From Adenophora triphylla var. japonica (lineage: Eukaryota > Streptophyta > Magnoliopsida > Asterales > Campanulaceae): a stretch of DNA of 64,000 bases. The stretch lies in the NCBI GenBank assembly GCA_022495995.1, contig JAFEMH010001244.1, positions 144,001-208,000 of the forward strand. Direction: 5' to 3'. The notes under the pieces are model-generated. The model saw nothing but the letters and a program-made list of their open reading frames with translations, had not been told where the DNA came from and searched no databases. Below, piece by piece: positions 44,135 through 55,935 of this stretch. The position numbers were made by a program, and so were the translations under genes. Position 1 is the first letter of the stretch, and each line of letters begins with the position of its first letter.

Positions 44135-47100
44135 ATGCATGGTTCAACAGCAAAGAGCGGCTAGACTGGGGGCTACCTATCTTTAAAATAGTCTTTTGAG
44201 TCAACCTTCGTAGGGTCTAGTACTTTTCTTTCACCTAAGTCCTTCCTGGACATTTGTCGTTGTAGTCCATTTTGGACATAGTGGTTAAGTGCCTAACTTT
44301 TAATATAAGTCTTTTTTCTCTTCTTGCTAGACTCGAGACATCACTTGCACACCCGCGTTACATTTAATTGAAATGGTTTTATTCTAGATGATCACTTGTG
44401 CTGCTCAACCACTAATGCTTTGAAATGCCTCATGATTAAATTAATCGGAGTGAGAAAGTCAATTGATACCCTTCTCAAATTGGGGCTTACCAACTCCCCA
44501 TCTTGCATCTCATATGCTCACATCTCTTTCATCATCCTCATCACCTCGCTGCTCGATGAATTGGCACAGATCTTTTCTCATTTAAAGCTTAAGCAAGCAA
44601 TGAAGACTTAATCTCGTTTAGTTCATCCGGTAAGGATTGCGGTTGAAGCCTTTCACCCATAGGAAAGCCATTACCTCACCCTCACTAAACAATACCCTTT
44701 CATTTCAAGATCGGCATGTTTTGAAACCCGTTTAGCCATCATTTTCGCTCCATGCCGAGAGAAGTCCAAGCAATGCCAAGAAGTTAGCTTCGAGAGTCGG
44801 GGACGCATAAAATATCTCAAGCCACGAAGGAAAGACAAAGATAATCTTCAACTTCTCAGGAGGCCTTCCAAGTTATCAAAAAAAAAAAAAAAAAAACAAA
44901 AACAAAAACAAAAAAAACAAAAAAAAAAACAAAAAAAACAAAACAAAAAACAAAAAACAAAAAAGAAAAAAGAAGAACTGCTGTCCTCAAAAGTCCCCGA
45001 CTTCTCAAGAAGCTCTCCAATGATAAAAAGGAGCCTCGAATTCTCGCAAGTTCGCGAAAATGTTGTCGATAGCTTGGACTTCATCTCACCATTACCTTAA
45101 ATCAATCCCAAGCCATCCTCTCTAATTTAGAGGATACTCCCATTACCATTACCCTCGCCTTTGGCCAAAGTCAAAATTTGACCTCTCATTCTTAGAGGCA
45201 ATCAATCTTCCCCGCCATAGATTTCCCAAACACATCCCTACAAGCCAACCTCTCATTTTTAGAGGTTCGCCAAGAAAGGCCCAGACCTCTCATCTTAAGA
45301 GGTCAAAATTTCCCAAAATTACCCGATGGCCGATCGAAGCCCGAAACCCAACTACAGCCTTCCTATCGGATAGCAATTTTATCATAATATCCTTAAGATC
45401 TAAATCAAATTAATGCTTCATTGCTTGCTCAAATTGGAATCTAATCCACCTTGTCTCAAAGTCATCAATCAAAGATTGTGTGAATTCAATTCTTCCCTTC
45501 ATGTGAGCATAATTCACTTCTACTCCACAAACACTTGCCGTGGATGCCCCACTGGGACTTCGCATCCGTGTCTTTCATGGACACTCTAAGGGGATATTTT
45601 ATTCAATCCTCCAAATCCTCAAAATCCCCAAAGGTCCTCGCACTTGAATTTCAACATTCGTTCTCTTTTCATTCGGGATAGACCGAACTACGGCGACCCG
45701 AGCTCTTCATAATGGAGGGAACGTAGGCAACCGTAAATTGGTCCGGTCGAAATCACAAACAAATCTCAAAAAATCCGGTCTCATCAAGGATCGTCCCTAT
45801 ATACTTTCCGCCCTTCCGAGCTTGATCCTCGATATCGCTGGTCTTCTCCTTGTGATTAATCAAAATATTTGTTCATATCAGAATTAGGAGTTGAATAACC
45901 CGAACATTAACAAAGGGTTTTAAGCAGCCTTGTGATCATCATGAATAAGACAAGTTTTCAAGTGTCTCGACAAGTCTTCTCTTTCTACATCATAGGAAAA
46001 TAGAGCCAAACATTGTCTTTCTGTCTGCAGGGGCCTCCATACACTTTTCCACACCTTGTGATGCTTATACTCTCTCAAAAGAGTCAAACCAAAAGCGAGA
46101 GTGTCATACACAAATTCGGGAAACATTCCCACCTTTCAAAAGATATGCCCCTGCACGTAAACATTTCCGAGTCTTGTCCAAGAATCGGTTGACTAAGGTC
46201 TCGAAAAGATGGGTCCCCCTCTGGCCACATGATAACTCTGCAATAAGATCGCTTCCGAATTTCTTCATGCTGGGGCTTGCTAAGCGGTTCTCCCAGGTTC
46301 TCCTATAGTAGCTCTTCAAGCTGGGGCTTATATAGTCATCTTTGGGACCACATTGGTTTCTTCACTACGAGATAGACTCGCCAAGTCGCTTCTTCAAAAT
46401 CCGGACTTTGCCTACTCAGGATCCGGGGGCTTTGTCAAGATGGTCTTTCGGACCCGAATTTTATCAAGCCGCAAGAAAGAATTTCACTTCGTAACGTGGT
46501 ACACGGCAGCCTTCCCGTAGCATCGGAATTCAAGATCGTGGTTTCTCCCGCATTAGCAATTTCATCAAATCATTCTCCGAGCAAAGTTTCGGCCAAAGTC
46601 ACAAACTCACCCAAATGAAAGAGATTTCACTCATATCAACGCGCCCTAGAGCCCGTCTCAAAGACGCCTTCAAATGACCAAGATTGAGAGGGAAATTGTC
46701 AACCTGCACCCGGGTCCGAATCCAATCTCATGAAAATTGAGGTCCATGTGATACTATTAACAAAACCTCATCAACAACCGCGGTTTAAATCGCGATCGAG
46801 AGGTCTCACTTGCTTGCTCAAAATCTGTCCAACAGGTCTCCAAGCACATACATCTAGCGTCCCCTTTCATCACCATGCGTCCCCACTAAAATCTCCCAAG
46901 GGCTCATGTAGCATGCACAAAACTTGAGTCAATAGGAATAATCCTAAATCATCGAAGATCATAAATCATAATTTTCCCGCGTAAGCTTAGGCTAAGTGCA
47001 TCTTCGAAAGCAAGTAAATGCATCATCCCATAATCATTTTGGTTCCATGCATGCATCTGTCATCATGAATGCCATATATGCATCTTCCTCTTCACTAACG

Positions 47101-47325
47101 AATGCAGAATTCAAACGTGAAATCAAATCCCCCTTTTTCGGCAAGGATGATCTTCACCAAAGACGACCTCCAAGTGTCCCGCGAGAATGGATGAAGACGC
47201 CCTCCAACATCTACGCTTGGCAAAGACAAGCTCCAAGGCTCTGCAATTTGCTAAAGACGACCTCCAATGTCCACAAATGGATGAAAACAAATTTCCCCAA
47301 TGAAGAACACCTCCAAAGTGTCTAC
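44135..47325 (+). other. 3' untranslated region of Tat-1, first part
   Basis: No pol domain on either strand. Contains an A-rich AAAACAAAAAC tract (44879-44965), which causes a Phe/Cys-repeat frame on the minus strand, and repeated 'CCTCTCATTYTTAGAGG' hairpins near 45180-45305. Short frames are not conserved. Confidence 0.6.
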
Positions 47326-47745
47326 AATTCGGCCGAGACGCCAAGTTCTCAAATACAGTTCGGTCCGAGACGCCAAGTTCTCAAATACAGCTCGGGTCGG
47401 GAGACGCCAAGTTCTCAAAATGCCGCCGGTCGAGACGCCAAGTTCTCACATACAAATTGGTCGAGACGCCGAGCTCTCCAATACAAATCGATCAAGGACG
47501 CCAAGTCCTCACATACAAATCGGCCGAGACGCCAAGTTCTCCAAAACAAATCGGTCCGTGACGCCAAGCTCTCAAATACAAATCGGCCGAGACGCCAAGT
47601 TCTCCAAGGCAAGAAGGTCGAGACGCCAAGCTCTCCAATACAAATCGATCAAGGACGCCAAGTTCTCAAAATGCGAATCGGTCGTGACGCCAAGTTCTCA
47701 AATACAATGCGGTCGAGACACCAAGTTCTCAAAAACAAGAAGTCC
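47326..47745 (+). repeat. Tandem array 1 of Tat-1: about 13 units of 31 bp
   Basis: Unit core CGAGACGCCAAGTTCTCAAA followed by TACAAATCGGTC, with substitutions and one- to three-base indels. The long frames through it (Arg-Asp-Ala-Lys-Phe-Ser repeats) follow from the repeat rather than from selection. Confidence 0.9.
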
Positions 47746-48015
47746 CAATGTGAATACAAGCTCAACCACCTCTAAAAGGTTGACGATCACCAAAGAAGAT
47801 GCGTACTCAACCAAACTCCTCCTTCTCAGTCAAAATGCTTCCAAAGACAAAGCAAATCGTCGCCGAAACCGTCCCACGAACAAAGAACCTAACAACTCTT
47901 CATCAACATCAGCCGTAGCCTCAGCCTCCTTCCGGCAACTACAGTGTAAGCACAAAGACATGTATGAAAGCATATCTTAGTCAACTACTTTTCTAAAAGA
48001 ACATTATCATCAAAT

Positions 48016-48260
48016 CTTAGGGCGACTTCCCCAAGATAGTCAAACCATAGGGCGACTTCCCAAAAATAGTCAAACCATAGGGCGACTTCCCAAAAGTAGT
48101 CAGATCATAGGCGACTTCCCAAAATAGTCGATCATAGGGCGACTTCCCAAAAATAGTCAAACCATAGGGCGACTTCCCAAAAATAGTCAAACCATAGGGC
48201 GACTTTCCAAAAATAGTTAAACCATAGGGCTTACTTCCCTAAAATAGTCAATCCCTGGTG
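48016..48260 (+). repeat. Tandem array 2 of Tat-1: about 8 units of 30 bp
   Basis: Unit core CATAGGGCGACTTCCCAAAA followed by ATAGTCAAAC, from about 48019. Confidence 0.9.
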
Positions 48261-48479
48261 ACTCCCAAATACAAGCCAATCTCTAGGACGACTTCCCTAA
48301 AATAGTCAATCCTTGGGTGACCCCGCATACGCCAATCCTCGGGTGACAAACCATGTAGCCTACCATAGGTCCATCCACTTGACCGACATTGATCACCTTT
48401 CTTCCCGATGGTTCTCGTAAGCCCGAGTCTTCCCCAAAGAAGAACACCTTCAAACAAATGCCTCCATCAGTACGAAACC

Positions 48480-48895
48480 TCGGCTCAGTTCATACTCCCG
48501 AACTAAGTTCCCATTTAGGTTCATACTCTGAACCAAATCTCAACTTAGGTTCATACTCCCGAACTAAGTCTCCATTTAGGTTCATACTCCCGAACAAGAC
48601 CTCAACTTAGGTTCATACTCCCGAACTAAGTTCCCATTTAGGTTCATAATCGAACCAAATCCCAACTTAGGTTCATACTCCCGAACTAAGTCTCCATTTA
48701 GGTTCATACTCCCGAACAAGACCTCAACTTAGGTTCATACTCCCGAACTAAGCTCCCATTTAGGTTCATACTCCCGAACCAAATCTCAACTTAGGTTCAT
48801 ACTCCCGAACTAAGTCTCCATTTAGGTTCATACTCCCGAACCGAACCTCAACTTAGGTTCATACTCCCGAACTAAGTTCCCATTTGGGTTCATAC
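48480..48895 (+). repeat. Tandem array 3 of Tat-1: about 14 units of 30 bp
   Basis: Unit core TTAGGTTCATACTCCCGAAC followed alternately by TAAGTYCCCAT and CAAATCTCAAC-like text, giving a higher-order period near 60. Confidence 0.9.
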
Positions 48896-48913
48896 CCTCT
48901 CACAAGAAATTCC

Positions 48914-49145
48914 CTATAGCTAAACGTAAGACCGAGTGCCCCGAGAAAGATAACTAATCCCGTTTCTTTCATCAAAATCGCCCCCAGCTAAACGTAAGAC
49001 CGAGTGCCCCGAGAAAGATAACGGAATCCCGTTTCTTTCATCAAAATCGTCCCCGGCAGTAAAACGTAAGACCGATCTCCCCGAGAAAGATAACGGAATC
49101 CCGTATCTTTCATCAAAATCATCCCCTAAAGAAACGTAAGGCCGA
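48914..49145 (+). repeat. Tandem array 4 of Tat-1: about 3.5 units of 63-66 bp
   Basis: Unit opens AACGTAAGACCGAGTGCCCC and contains GAGAAAGATAACGGAATCCC, then TTTCATCAAAATCG. Confidence 0.88.
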
Positions 49146-49373
49146 TTTCCCGACAAATACGTCTCGATTTTCCTCAAAGAAAGGCTAACAAAATCCCCAA
49201 AGAAAGTCAACGGAATCTCAAAAGCCAACGAAATCTCGAGAAGATCTCGAACTACGAAAGGGCTTGATTCCCACTAGGGATACGTAGGTAGCCTATCATT
49301 AGGTCCAGCCCCTCGACCAAAACGGTCACCCTCTCCTTCGACAGCAGACGAAGTCCACCGAAAGGCCATTTCA

Positions 49374-49625
49374 AATTAAGGTCCGAGGCGCCTAAAAAGC
49401 CATCATCATCAAGGTCCGAGGCGCCTAAAAAGCCATCATCATCAAGGTTCGAGGCGCCTAAAAAGCCATCATCATCAAGGTTCGAGGCACCTAAAACGCC
49501 ATCCCCAAGGACCGAGGCACCTAAAAAGCCATCATCACCCAGGGTTCGAGGCACCTAAAACGCCATCTCCAAGGTTCGAAGCACCTAAAACACCATCTCC
49601 AAGGTTTGAGGCACCTAAGACGCTA
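49374..49625 (+). repeat. Tandem array 5 of Tat-1: about 8 units of 33 bp
   Basis: Unit core AAGGTTCGAGGCGCCTAAAA followed by AGCCATCATCATC. GAGGCGCCTA is itself partly palindromic. Further short repeats (GACCGAAAATGGTCAT) lie at 49666-49723. Confidence 0.9.
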
Positions 49626-49973
49626 TCACTAGGAAAGCGATAAATCGCAATCATCCCCAGCAGAGACCGAAAATGGTCATTCCTACCCAGCGAGAGGATA
49701 GCCATCAGACCGAAAATGGTCATCTCTTATCCCCAGCAGAGTTTCTTTCCAGCAGCCGACTGCAGAACTCGCTCATCAGGATCGAGGCACCTAAAACGCC
49801 ATCATCTCCAGGGTCAAAGACCCGAACTACGACCGGCTTGATTCCCATTCGGGATACGTAGGTAGCCTATTGATTAGGTTCAGCCACTCGATCACTTGAT
49901 CGTCCTGTCAAATATGGAGCCTTACTCTTATCGACGACCCCGCTTCCTTCGAAAGCACCGTCGCCGAGGCTAC

Positions 49974-51675
49974 TGTAAGTACTCCAATTTGAGTCGGTAG
50001 CTTTTTCGTTAGAAAGTTAACGAAAGTTTTAACATTTCTAACATTTCTAACAATTCCTAACATTTCTAACAAAGTGAGGGTAGATTAGGGATTGCCACTT
50101 TAAGTTAAACCAAGAAAAGAATCTCAAAAGCAAAAGAAATTAGAAAAATCCGAATTAAGAAAGTTGAAAAACAAATTTCGCTTGAATTTTAAAAGATTAT
50201 TCTTCCTTGTCCAAAAGCCAAGATCAGTAAGTGAACAAGGCACGCGTCGATCCTTGTCCGCGCGGATACGTTTGATTCTCACAAAGGTCCTATAAATTGA
50301 ACCCTCCTCTCTCGCCACACAACACATTTTGATCACAAAGAACGAAGTTACGGCGAAATATAGAGAGAAAACAAAGGGAATCTCTAGATTGCCACCATTT
50401 TCTCTTGAATCTTTCCCAATCTCACTCCAAACACAAATCCAAACACCAAATCTTGATACTCCTCAAGTCAAATTCCAAGCCTAGGAAGATAGGGTGTCAC
50501 CATTGGTAAAGCCCTCCTTCTCAAAAACCCTAAAATTCTCTTTTGATTTCTTGATCATCTTGTTCTTCTTACTTTGACTTATTTTATGTCTAGTTTAACT
50601 TGAGTTTTGACCTAAGATGGTCATCTTGAAGTTCATCTTCATGAATGACCATCTCAAGTGGTCCACATTTTAGATCTTTAGTCAATTCTTTCTCTTTGGT
50701 TTCATCTTTACAAAACCCCCTTTCCCTTTGCAAAGGACATGTTTGAACCCCATAAATTCCCCAAGGATGACTTGAATATGATAACCACTTAATAAAAAGT
50801 AGTGGTATCAAGTCTAGGGATGAAAATGGGGTGAACATAGATGCAAATCCCCCAAAAATCACATTTTCCCTCAAGAACATCTTGCTGTCCAGTAGCATTG
50901 TTCTGAGACCTCAGTCCATTTTCCTATTTTTTGGACCCAGTAAAACTTGGAATTGGATGTTGACTACAAAACACTTTTTGTAGCCAACATCCAGAGATTT
51001 CCAGACATAATTTTATTTTATTTTTTGGGTGAGTAAAACTCCTCTTTTCAAATTTTCTTTCAGAGGCTAGTTCATCAGCTTCTGGGAATCCAGATCTCAT
51101 ATCTGAGGTTTCCAGAAGGTTTTTACCCCTCAAATCTTCTCCAAAATGGAAAATTCCTTCGCACAAACTTTATTTAAGGTGTCTAGAACAACTTTCATTC
51201 TCTGAGTTTATCCAGATTATGAAGTTTTAAGACCCTTGAATCCCTTTTAAAATCAAAGGTCCACTGCCTTTTTCATTCTGGCAGAAATGGCTCTCAACTT
51301 CAAAAGGTCTTTTGAGTACCAAATCTCAATCCAAAAATCTTCCAAAAAATCATGGGATCAGATTAAAGTCTTAAAAAGATATCCCAATTTTTACTTTTCT
51401 GAGTTTCAACTTATTTTGGCCAAAACACATACACACACACACACACAAATGATTTTCAGCTTGGAAGACTCGTTTTACGAGGCGCGTCGGGTGCACACTA
51501 ACGTCCTTCCCGACGCGTAACATGACCTCCGAACCTAAATCTCTGATCTCGGGACTTTTTCAAAATTTTGGCCTTCAAAATTAAAATGGCGTGGCGACTC
51601 CGTTTTCCGGTTTTATTTGGTTTTTCAAAGAAACGCAAAAAACCGAATTTTCCCGCGAATGGCAACATCATCACA
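49974..51675 (+). mobile_element. 3' LTR of Tat-1
   Basis: Starts TGTAAGTACTCC and ends CATCATCACA. TATA box TATAAATT at 50291-50298, GC-rich block GAGGCGCGTCGGGTGCAC at 51480, primer-site-like GCGTGGCGACTCCG at 51590-51603. It is shorter than the 5' LTR in the middle and longer at the very end. The polypurine tract before it (GTCGCCGAGGCTAC) is poor. Confidence 0.8.
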
Positions 51676-52853
51676 GAACCATAATCCTTATGCCAAGACA
51701 GCTGAAACTCCTGACCCCGAGTGGCGGTTATCTCAATTATCTATTGTAATATAGACTAGTATTCTGTTATCCGTGCCAATGGCACAGTAACATTATGAAA
51801 TTGTTAGCTCATATAAAAATGTATGACACGCTCTCGATTGAGAGATTGTATAAAAATGTACGACGTACTCATGATTGAGAGAATGTATGAGTGTATGATT
51901 AAAGTTTACACCACCACCATACACAACAATGAATAAAGATCTATATGAAGGAAAAGGGCAAATCTTATGAATTTCACCACAAATACAAAGATTTCAATTA
52001 CATTATACTGTGGAAAATTAAAACACTATTGATGAATGAAGAGTTCAAGCCATTGGATCAATGGAAATTAATCTTGCCCCTTTTTATGTTTTCTTAGATT
52101 CAATTCTATCTTTTTTCCCCGTCAACCCCCCCCCACCCCACACACGCACACACCTAAGCAATACAATACTTTGTTTCTCATAACCTTCAAACTTAAACAA
52201 CTGCTAAATGCTCTCTTTTTTTTATCTTCAAATACAATTATTTCCATATTCTTATTTAACCTATAAACAAAATTAAAAAATAGCTTAAAAGAGTTGCTCA
52301 CTTTTAGTTTGAGTAGTATATTAATCACTAACATCTTTAACTTTTCCCAAACCCACTCCTCTCTCTCTATCTCTCATATCTAAGTTTCCAGTCCCTATTT
52401 ATTTTCTGCATTTTACACTATTTTAACCAACTAATGATCCAAATCTGAGATTGATATGAAGATACAGAGACAACCTAACATCCCCATCTCAGCTACAACG
52501 CCAAAATAAACAAAATCCGATAACGAATTAAGGTAATTAGATACCAAATATCAACAAAAAAAATGGAAAATTCCCCCATGACCCCTCTGCCCAAATTTTT
52601 TTCCCCTTAAAGAAAACTTTTATGTATTTAAAATAAAGAGTTATCCCTATATTCAAATTCCCCGGACACCCCTAACTAGGCTCCCCCTCGTCTCCCTCCC
52701 CTCAACTTCATTTATCACATCTCCCTCTCTCTCTCTAAAAATCACACACACACGCTCAAACTTTTCTCTCTCTAACCATCTCCGGCGAAGTCAGTGAATC
52801 TACGTCGACGGTGAAGTCCAAAAATTAAGCCAACGAAACACTCGGATTACGGA
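51676..52853. other. Flanking sequence with a Helitron-like 3' end, no clear gene
   Basis: A Helitron-like end reads, on the minus strand, hairpin GTGCCATTGGCAC, spacer, then ACTAG (CTAG at 51756-51759). Just before it, 51680-51750 is open (AKTAETPDPEWRLSQL), possibly an exon fragment I cannot name. 52640-52850 is pyrimidine-rich (CTCTCTCTCT) and resembles a plant 5' UTR leading into the EXO70 remnant. Confidence 0.45.
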
Positions 52854-53545
52854 TTGGGTAGCTTGGTATCCATTATCATAGACTGGAATCGATCAGCCAT
52901 TGTTTGTATAAAGTTTCTCTTTCTACACGAAAAACAACTCTGCCACCAAATCTTCTATGGCTTCCAAAATGCCATTGAAGATGATTGTTTTATCAAGACA
53001 GTTAAAGAATCCACTACCCTATTGTTTGACGTTGCTAAAGCATTATGTTCAGTTCATCTAGCCTCAAAGAAGCTTCTCAGATTTTTAGACCTTTACCAAA
53101 CTTTGTTGACCATTCTGCCCATTGTTAATGATCTTTTCAGTTCGGAATCGGCTGAATGTATTCGAGTTAGGTCTGCCCACTTGTTTATTAAGCTTGTTGA
53201 ACTCATTCGACGCATTCTATCAGATTTTGAAATGATGTTCTTAAAGATCATTCTCCGTCTCCCCCTGTTTCGAAGATTCATCGGCTGCCAAGGTATGTAA
53301 TGAATCATGTTTGCAATATGTGTGACTACAAGCAAGTTTTAACTGAATTGATAATATCTAAGCCTTCAACTGATGAAGATTTAACAGAATTAGGGCAATC
53401 TCTGTTATCTCAACATCTGATTTGGATCGTAATGCTGTTATTATCAAATCTGAAAACTAAATCAAAACTCTATGAAAAAGCATCTATGGGTAGCTTTTTC
53501 ATGATGATTATTTTTAATTACATCTGCTTTATAACTTCAAATTGA
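52854..53545 (+). pseudogene. EXO70 exocyst subunit, 5'-truncated and frameshifted
   Basis: Fragments LHEKQLCHQIFYG, AIEDDCFIKTVKES, KLLRFLDLYQTLLTILPIVN and ECIRVRSAHLFIKLVELIRR run in the first frame to about 53225. The next frame continues with PRYVMNHVCNMCDYKQVLTE (53286 onward), then SQHLIWIVMLLLSNLKTKSK and LYEKASMGSFFMMI. Plant EXO70 proteins have the same order (…LDLYETL..LP….LFS, then R.VMNY…..DY…L, then SKLYKD). EXO70 is the exocyst subunit that docks secretory vesicles at the plasma membrane. The N-terminal third and the C-terminus are missing, and a frameshift lies near 53230, so it is a pseudogene. It has no introns, as expected for EXO70. Confidence 0.8.
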
Positions 53546-53589
53546 TGCATTTTGTTTTGATAATCTTATAAGACTTTTAAAGAAAAAGT

Positions 53590-54248
53590 CAAATTACTTA
53601 TAAAAGATTAATTCGTTGTTATTATTGAAAAATTTGATTTTTTGGTTGAAAAAATTGTCTTATAAGTTAATTATAAGAGAAGAATTAGTCTTATAAGTCA
53701 CTTATAAAAGCCATAATGTGTAAATTATGATACCAATTCGTTATTATTGATTTTTTTATTTTTATTTTTTTGAAAAAAAGTGTCTCATAACTGAATTATA
53801 AGAGATTAATTAGTCTTATAAGTTAGTTATAAGACAATTATAAATGACGAAGTTGTTATAAGATTCAAATTGGTATTATAATTCAGCTATAAGAGTTTTA
53901 ATGTGTAAATTATGAGATTAATTCGTTGTTACTCTTGAAAATTTTGATTTTTTTTGAAAAAAAATTGTCTAATAACTGAATTATAAGAGATGAAGTAGTC
54001 TTATAAATCAGTTATAAGACAATTATAAGAGACGAAGTAGTTATAAAAGACAAATTGGTATTATAATTCAACTATAAGAGTTTTAATGTGTAAATTATGA
54101 GATTAATTCGTTGTTATTATTGAAATTTTTGAATTTTTTTTGTTGTTGTAAAAATTGTCTTATAAGTCAGTTATAAAAGACAAATAAGTCGTATAAGTTA
54201 CTTATAAAAGATGATTAGTATTATAAGTCAGTTATAAGAGGGCGAGGG
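53590..54248. repeat. Imperfect tandem repeat, period about 120-195 bp
   Basis: AATTCGTTGTTATTATTGAAA-like starts occur near 53612, 53732, 53912 and 54105. Between them are many short blocks such as TTATAAGTCAGTTATAAGAG and ATTGTCTTATAAGT. Within each unit TTATAAG/CTTATAA inverted motifs recur. No gene. Confidence 0.8.
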
Positions 54249-55162
54249 TGTAGCGATGCGTAGTATTTTTTAACATCTTTTTGAGTCGCCACCTATATTA
54301 TTCGTTTGGAAAACATAGAAAAATCATTTTGAAAAGAGATTTGGGTTCGGGGCTTAGGTTATGGAATGGGAAGGTCAAGGAGCACCCATTCCACCCAATC
54401 AGGAGATCGGTCTTGCTAAAGAAAAGAGAGGTTTTCGAAAAAGAAGAAGAAGATTGCAAATAAAAAATAAACAAAGATCCATTTAACTGGGTTAAACGGA
54501 ATGTAGGATCGATTGCTTCGAGACCATCCCCATGATTTGGAGAGGCTCTAGGCCGATCCTAGATTCTATGGATTTATACCACTCTAACAATCAATTAGAA
54601 AGGGATTTAGGGTTTACCTTGCGTGAGGTGATTTGGGCAGAGTTTCGACTCAAGTTTAGAATCGAATCTTGATACGGACAGAGCTTCGCCTCGGTCCTTG
54701 ACTCGGATCTTGATGTTTGTTTACCAACAAGGTTGACAAACAAACTTTGAGAGTGATTTTAGGGTGATTTTACAGGAATCTTTCAAGGAGAGAAACCAGT
54801 AAAATGTGTGTGAATTGTGGAATTGTCGACCTTTTGAACCTTGGAAGTCACCAAGTATTTATAGGTGTTGGAGGGGTATTGAGGATGAGATCAAACACTC
54901 CAAGAAGGTTCCAGACTCCAAACTCTATTGGTTGGCCGGATGGATGAAGTTTTATCTCGAAAAGAGGTTGAAATCGATGAGGAAACTGTCATTTGCATGC
55001 TGCAGAGGGACAATATCTCGTATGCAGTTTAGTTCCAAACTAACGGTGGTTAGTCAAAACTTAACGAAACATGACGAAATGGTGGATTTCTACTCCTTGA
55101 CTCAAAGCGAGACTTAGAGTGGTATAAATATGATCCGATGTGTTCAGAATGGGGTGTCTACA
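54249..55162 (-). mobile_element. 3' LTR of a leftward Tat-like element (Tat-2)
   Basis: 914 bp with inverted ends TGTAG...CTACA. On the minus strand it starts TGTAGACACCCCATTC after a purine-rich GACGAGGGGCTC, and has TATA box TATAAATA (54856-54863). Near its end come TGGGTGCTCCTTGACCTTCC, CCCCGAACCCAAATC and GGTGGCGACTC, the same 3'-LTR block found in Tat-1 and Tat-3. No primer site follows on the left, consistent with a 3' LTR. Confidence 0.8.
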
Positions 55163-55175
55163 GAGCCCCTCGTCG
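55163..55175 (-). promoter_or_regulatory. Polypurine tract of Tat-2
   Basis: Minus strand GACGAGGGGCTC immediately before the LTR start TGTAGACACC. Confidence 0.6.
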
Positions 55176-55935
55176 ACAAGTCTTATGAAAGAAGTCATGT
55201 CGACGATAGAAAAGACATCATTCTGAACGTCGGGATGGTCGGGCCGCACGACTTCCTGCGTATCTCTATCGGAGAATCAGACCATAACGTAGTTCGACTC
55301 CAAAACATGAAAAGGCTGCTTTAGGTATTTTGAAAATCGAGGAGATTTTGTTTTGAAAGATAAATTCATACTGAGGAATCAAATCAAGACCCAATTCTGA
55401 ATATACCTGTCTGTCTGAAGATTCGCCTGTCTGGGCTCCGAACCTGTGGGGAAATATGTTAGAAAACAAAAGCTTACCTATCCGGTCTTTTGAGTCCTGT
55501 TGATTTTTGTGGCGATTCGCCTATCTGGGCTCCGAATCGGGCTTTTTGAAGATGACGATTCACCTGTTTGGGCGTTGAATCGGGCTTTTCTGATGACGAT
55601 CCACCTGTCTGGGCATTGGACCGGGCTGTGATTTGATGATCCGCCTGTCTGGGCGTTGGATCGAGCTTTTCTGTTAACGATCCACCTGTCTGGGCGTTGG
55701 ACCGGGCTTTTAATTTGATGATTCACCTTTCTGGGCTCTGAATAATGTGAAATGAGTTGATTTTTGGATCACTTGGTTTTCGGGCGACTGGTGCCGTACC
55801 GGGAGATCGTGCGTATGTCACGTTTGGCTCGTTTCGTGACTTGCGGTGCCAATTTTTCCACGTTCCTTGCTAGTGTATCATTTCCAAGGGTAAATGTGTC
55901 AAAATTTTGAATTTTGACGTTGCGTAGACGCATAT
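55176..55935 (-). other. 3' untranslated region of Tat-2 with 41-bp minisatellite
   Basis: At 55418-55745 there are about six units of CCGCCTGTCTGGGCGTTGGA followed by CCGGGCTTTTCTGATGACGAT. A repeat-bearing 3' region next to the LTR is what Tat elements have, which ties this stretch to the LTR at 54249-55162. The rest holds no recognised gene. Confidence 0.7.

Larger units (their letters stand above)
38639..51675 (+). mobile_element. Tat/Ogre-like Ty3/gypsy retrotransposon, gag only (Tat-1)
   Basis: Order: LTR 38639-40530, primer site TGGCGACTCCGCTGGGGA, leader, broken gag (41922-44134), long 3' region with tandem arrays, LTR 49974-51675. The primer site type, gag type and long repeat-rich 3' region fit the Tat/Ogre lineage. 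I find no protease, reverse transcriptase, RNase H or integrase, so it depends on other elements. The two LTRs are related but differ at many places and the flanking 5-mers (CATCC and GAACC) do not match, so age or recombination has obscured the insertion. Confidence 0.82.

Noticed and set aside
44848..45084. Minus-strand frame with long Phe/Cys runs, resembling a membrane protein
   Set aside because: Produced by an AAAACAAAAAC tract.
47300..47980. Two overlapping long frames (226 and 259 residues) with Arg-Asp-Ala-Lys-type repeats
   Set aside because: They follow the 31-bp tandem array of the Tat-1 3' region; both frames being open at once is expected when unit variants lack stops.
48016..49625. 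Direct repeats of about 30 bp resembling a CRISPR array
   Set aside because: There are no unique spacers, the repeats are contiguous, the genome is a plant nuclear one and no cas genes are present; they are retrotransposon 3' UTR tandem repeats.
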